Position numbers and translations under genes: made by a program. From NCBI RefSeq assembly GCF_963678635.1, contig NC_087062.1, forward strand, positions 57,267,787-57,331,786: DNA of 64,000 nucleotides. The letters are read 5' to 3'. This stretch comes from Symsagittifera roscoffensis (lineage: Eukaryota; Xenacoelomorpha; Acoela; Convolutidae). The notes under the pieces are model-generated. The model made no database searches and was not told where the DNA came from. It saw only the letters and a list, made by a program, of their open reading frames with translations. Of this stretch, positions 61,253-64,000 are shown one piece after another. Each line of letters begins with the position of its first letter. Positions within the stretch are counted from its first letter, which is position 1.

Positions 61253-62945
61253 ACCAGGAATTTAACCATTTCGATAACCTAATGACAACAGACAAAAAGT
61301 CTGCCGTACTTGGCTGTCTTTCAGACAAGAAATCATAAGGAGTACTTCCCCCAAACGTCATCATCAAAGAATAAACAGTCCTTATAATCCTGAAAGAAAA
61401 ACACACCAAAGCCAAAGCAGCAAACACTAACTATAAAACTGAGTTAGTTGAAGACCCAATGCCATACCACCACTCTATATTTTATTAAATAAACGCCAGA
61501 ACAGTTCAAAAGCCTGCTATAGAGCATGCTCAGGACGTCCCACTGGGGGGTGAAGCCAGTTGAGGGAATATAATTTACTGTCTCTTTGAGCAGTGTCTCT
61601 TTTTGTGTTCAACTTTTGTTCTATTTTGTCAGGTGTTTTTCTCTGTTTGGTTTTTGGTTGTGTCCTTTTATAAAAAACGGATTGTTGCGTTTCGGGTTTT
61701 CCTTCTGACATTTTGGTGTTTCAAGTGGTTTCAATAAAACTTGAAAGTGGATTTCAAAAGAATATTTTATCGAGTTTTAATCTGGGTTTAATCTGGCCTA
61801 AAGACCGTGGGAAGTTCTTATACATGCGGCTGGTTTTGTGGTTTTAGTAACCTACGTTGGTTAGCTTAAGCTAACTTATAGTTCCTTCCAACTGCAGTTA
61901 AAGGAAACTGAGAAACGCGTGAAAACAAGTTAGAATTGTTATCAATTGTTATTGAAAATTAAAATTCATTTATTAAACAATTCTACGTGGGCGAATTGTG
62001 CGGGTTTGGTGAATAGAGTGTTTGAAATATGATCGAGTAAATCACAAATACGAGTTATAAAAGGAGCACACATAAAAAGGTTAGTTGCTTGTAATGTGTT
62101 TGCGTTATATTATTTTCCTACTTCAGATTTTTTGAATTTTATTACAGAATGACTATTTTATTGACTTGATTATAAAATTTATTGCATTTGGATATTTCAG
62201 TTTCCCTGTTAAATCATAATTAAGATTTACAAAATTAATTTGTAGTTTTTTATTTGGCCTTTTTGTTTTGGATGAATAACTGATAAAATCTAAAAAAGAA
62301 AAACGAAAAATGTGTCTTATAATGGTGAGTGTCTTGTTTTATTTGTTAGTTGTAATTTAAAAATGAAAATTTTTCGAGGGTTTTATTTTAGGGAAAAATT
62401 CAACTGGGAGGTCAATTTTTTTTGTGTGTCAGATGTTACGAGAAGCTTGACGAGCATGCGGGTTACATCTTTAGTGCGAAGCAGAGGCCGAAAAAGTTCA
62501 AGCGGTTTGATGATTTCAATTTCCACTTCTTCGGTAAATGTTGAAAATTCATGATTTGTGTTTTGGATAAGTTATTAAAACTTGTGACTAATTTTAGTTT
62601 TTTGAATGTGCACGAGTATGGTTGTTTCAATAGGCTGTACATATTCGTGTGGAAAATTTTTGGGCAAGCGTGCATGGGAGAGATGCAAGTTCATAATTAC
62701 GGAGGATGCCGTGTACGTTGGTAAATTTATTACAATAGAAAAAAATTTAAGAAACATACTGACGTGTAGTTGGAATTGATAATCATGAAGCAATGTTGCG
62801 GGCTGTTGTGTTTTGGATATAATTTGTTTTCCAAAAAATTTGTAATATGTGCAGGTTTGGGATATTTTCGTTTTTAACATAATTTCATGCGAGCAAGGAA
62901 TATCTCGCTCCTTGGGTGTAAGAAATTGAAAGTGAAATATGTTGT
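61253..62945. repeat. 1.69-kb direct repeat, copy 2
   Basis: It is the partner of 56029-57720, offset about 5.22 kb, in the same orientation. Confidence 0.85.
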
Positions 62946-64000
62946 TTTGATGTTTTGATGTACTGCTTCTATAGTTTTTATATTATGTATTTGAATGTTT
63001 CGATGTGGTGATTGAGAATAGTTTCTTGATCTGTTTGGATAATTGTTGGTTCTATTTCTAGAATTATTACGGGATCTATAATAATAATAATTGTTGGAGT
63101 ATTTTTGTGATCTAAATTCGAATAATTTCGGTTTCGATTATTTGAATAGATTCGAGTTCGATTGTAAGAATGGTTTCGGTTTTGATTGTTAGATGAATTT
63201 CTTGAACAGTCATTGGAAAAGTAACTGTTCCTAATGTTCGAGTAAAAACGATTCCTACTATACTTTGAAAAATTATTTCTGTTCAAGTTTGATCTTGAGT
63301 AGCTGTTTCGATACTGATTACTCTGGCTATTTGATCTACTATATCTACTTTGTGAATAATTTTGTGAGTTTTGTCGACATGGTGATTTTCCACGGAATTT
63401 ATTTCGATAGATGGACTATGATGTATTATTATTTTCCAATCTTGAAGTGGTTTTCCTGAGCTTTTTTTTGAATATTTTTATTTGGTCACTTTTGATCTTT
63501 TTTTTTCATGTTTTGATAGAAACATTCTTTTGGTTCTCTTTGCTTTGGTGGTCTATTTAAGTGGTCTTGTTGTTTTTGTCTACATTCAGCAATGCTCTGT
63601 CCGTATCTGCGACAAAATAGCACCATTTCTTGAATGATGGTTTGCATTCAAAAATTGGGTTCTGTTCATAAATTTTTAAATTTGAGGGATTTTTTCTGCT
63701 TATTCGGTATCTAAATTTTAAATTTTTTTAAATTGTGAAGCTATTGTTTGAACATTGTTTACATACTGTAGTTTCAACTTTCTGTTTCTTCTTATTTCAT
63801 TGTGAGTTCAGCTTCTCCTAGTTAATCTACTAGTTTTAGGAAATCTATATCAGGTTCTCCGATTAATGATGGATGTGATGCTCTCTTTTTTTGCTGTGTT
63901 AGTGCTATATTTAATTGTGGTGTTAGAGTCATCATCAAAGTTTCGGTCAATCTCGTGTTTTTTGTAATCATGTGTTTTCAGAGAGTTTGCTTTTCGTACC
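62946..64000 (-). mobile_element. second gag-bearing unit, runs off the window (fossil)
   Basis: It matches 58513-59560, including the asparagine-rich region (62978-63286). Relative to the first unit, the 790-bp segment between the repeat and gag is absent. It is broken, and its upstream end lies outside the window. Confidence 0.7.

Overview
The window is animal nuclear DNA. It is AT-rich and intron-rich, and about four fifths of it is repeats. Two host genes can be read exon by exon, both on the minus strand. The first (48.3 down to 30.2 kb) is a PCTAIRE-type cyclin-dependent kinase (CDK16/17/18 family), about 405 residues in 12 exons. The second (22.5 down to 3.8 kb) is an ARMH1-like armadillo-helical protein, about 415 residues in 11 exons. 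ARMH1 together with a classic PCTAIRE kinase, GT-AG introns of several kilobases and FLYWCH-type MULE transposons point to an invertebrate metazoan. The species cannot be named from the sequence.

Layout: 0-3.5 kb, a decayed MULE DNA transposon with subterminal repeat arrays. 3.8-22.5 kb, the ARMH1 gene, whose introns hold many short elements, a second MULE fossil, a satellite-bearing element and a GATA microsatellite. 22.5-30.2 kb, intergenic DNA with tRNA-like-module elements and a nested group of inverted-repeat MITEs. 30.2-48.3 kb, the kinase gene, with more copies of the same families plus an 8-bp-TSD MITE. 48.3-54.6 kb, short elements and a 1.38-kb tandem duplication. 54.6-64 kb, broken retroelements: a plus-strand reverse-transcriptase-type fragment and two closely similar minus-strand gag-bearing units in tandem.

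The most unusual content is the repeats. One superfamily (called T here) starts with CACAGAGGCGAAGC, ends in a stem-loop whose base pairs covary between copies, and carries tRNA-like modules on the opposite strand. A second family (F4) carries its own satellite of about 155-bp units. A third (F3) begins with a perfect short palindrome. Nearly all copies run on the plus strand, antisense to both genes. The two genes have no evident joint function. Family names T1, T2, F3, F4 and F5 are local labels. Family assignments come from memory of the protein families, not from searches.
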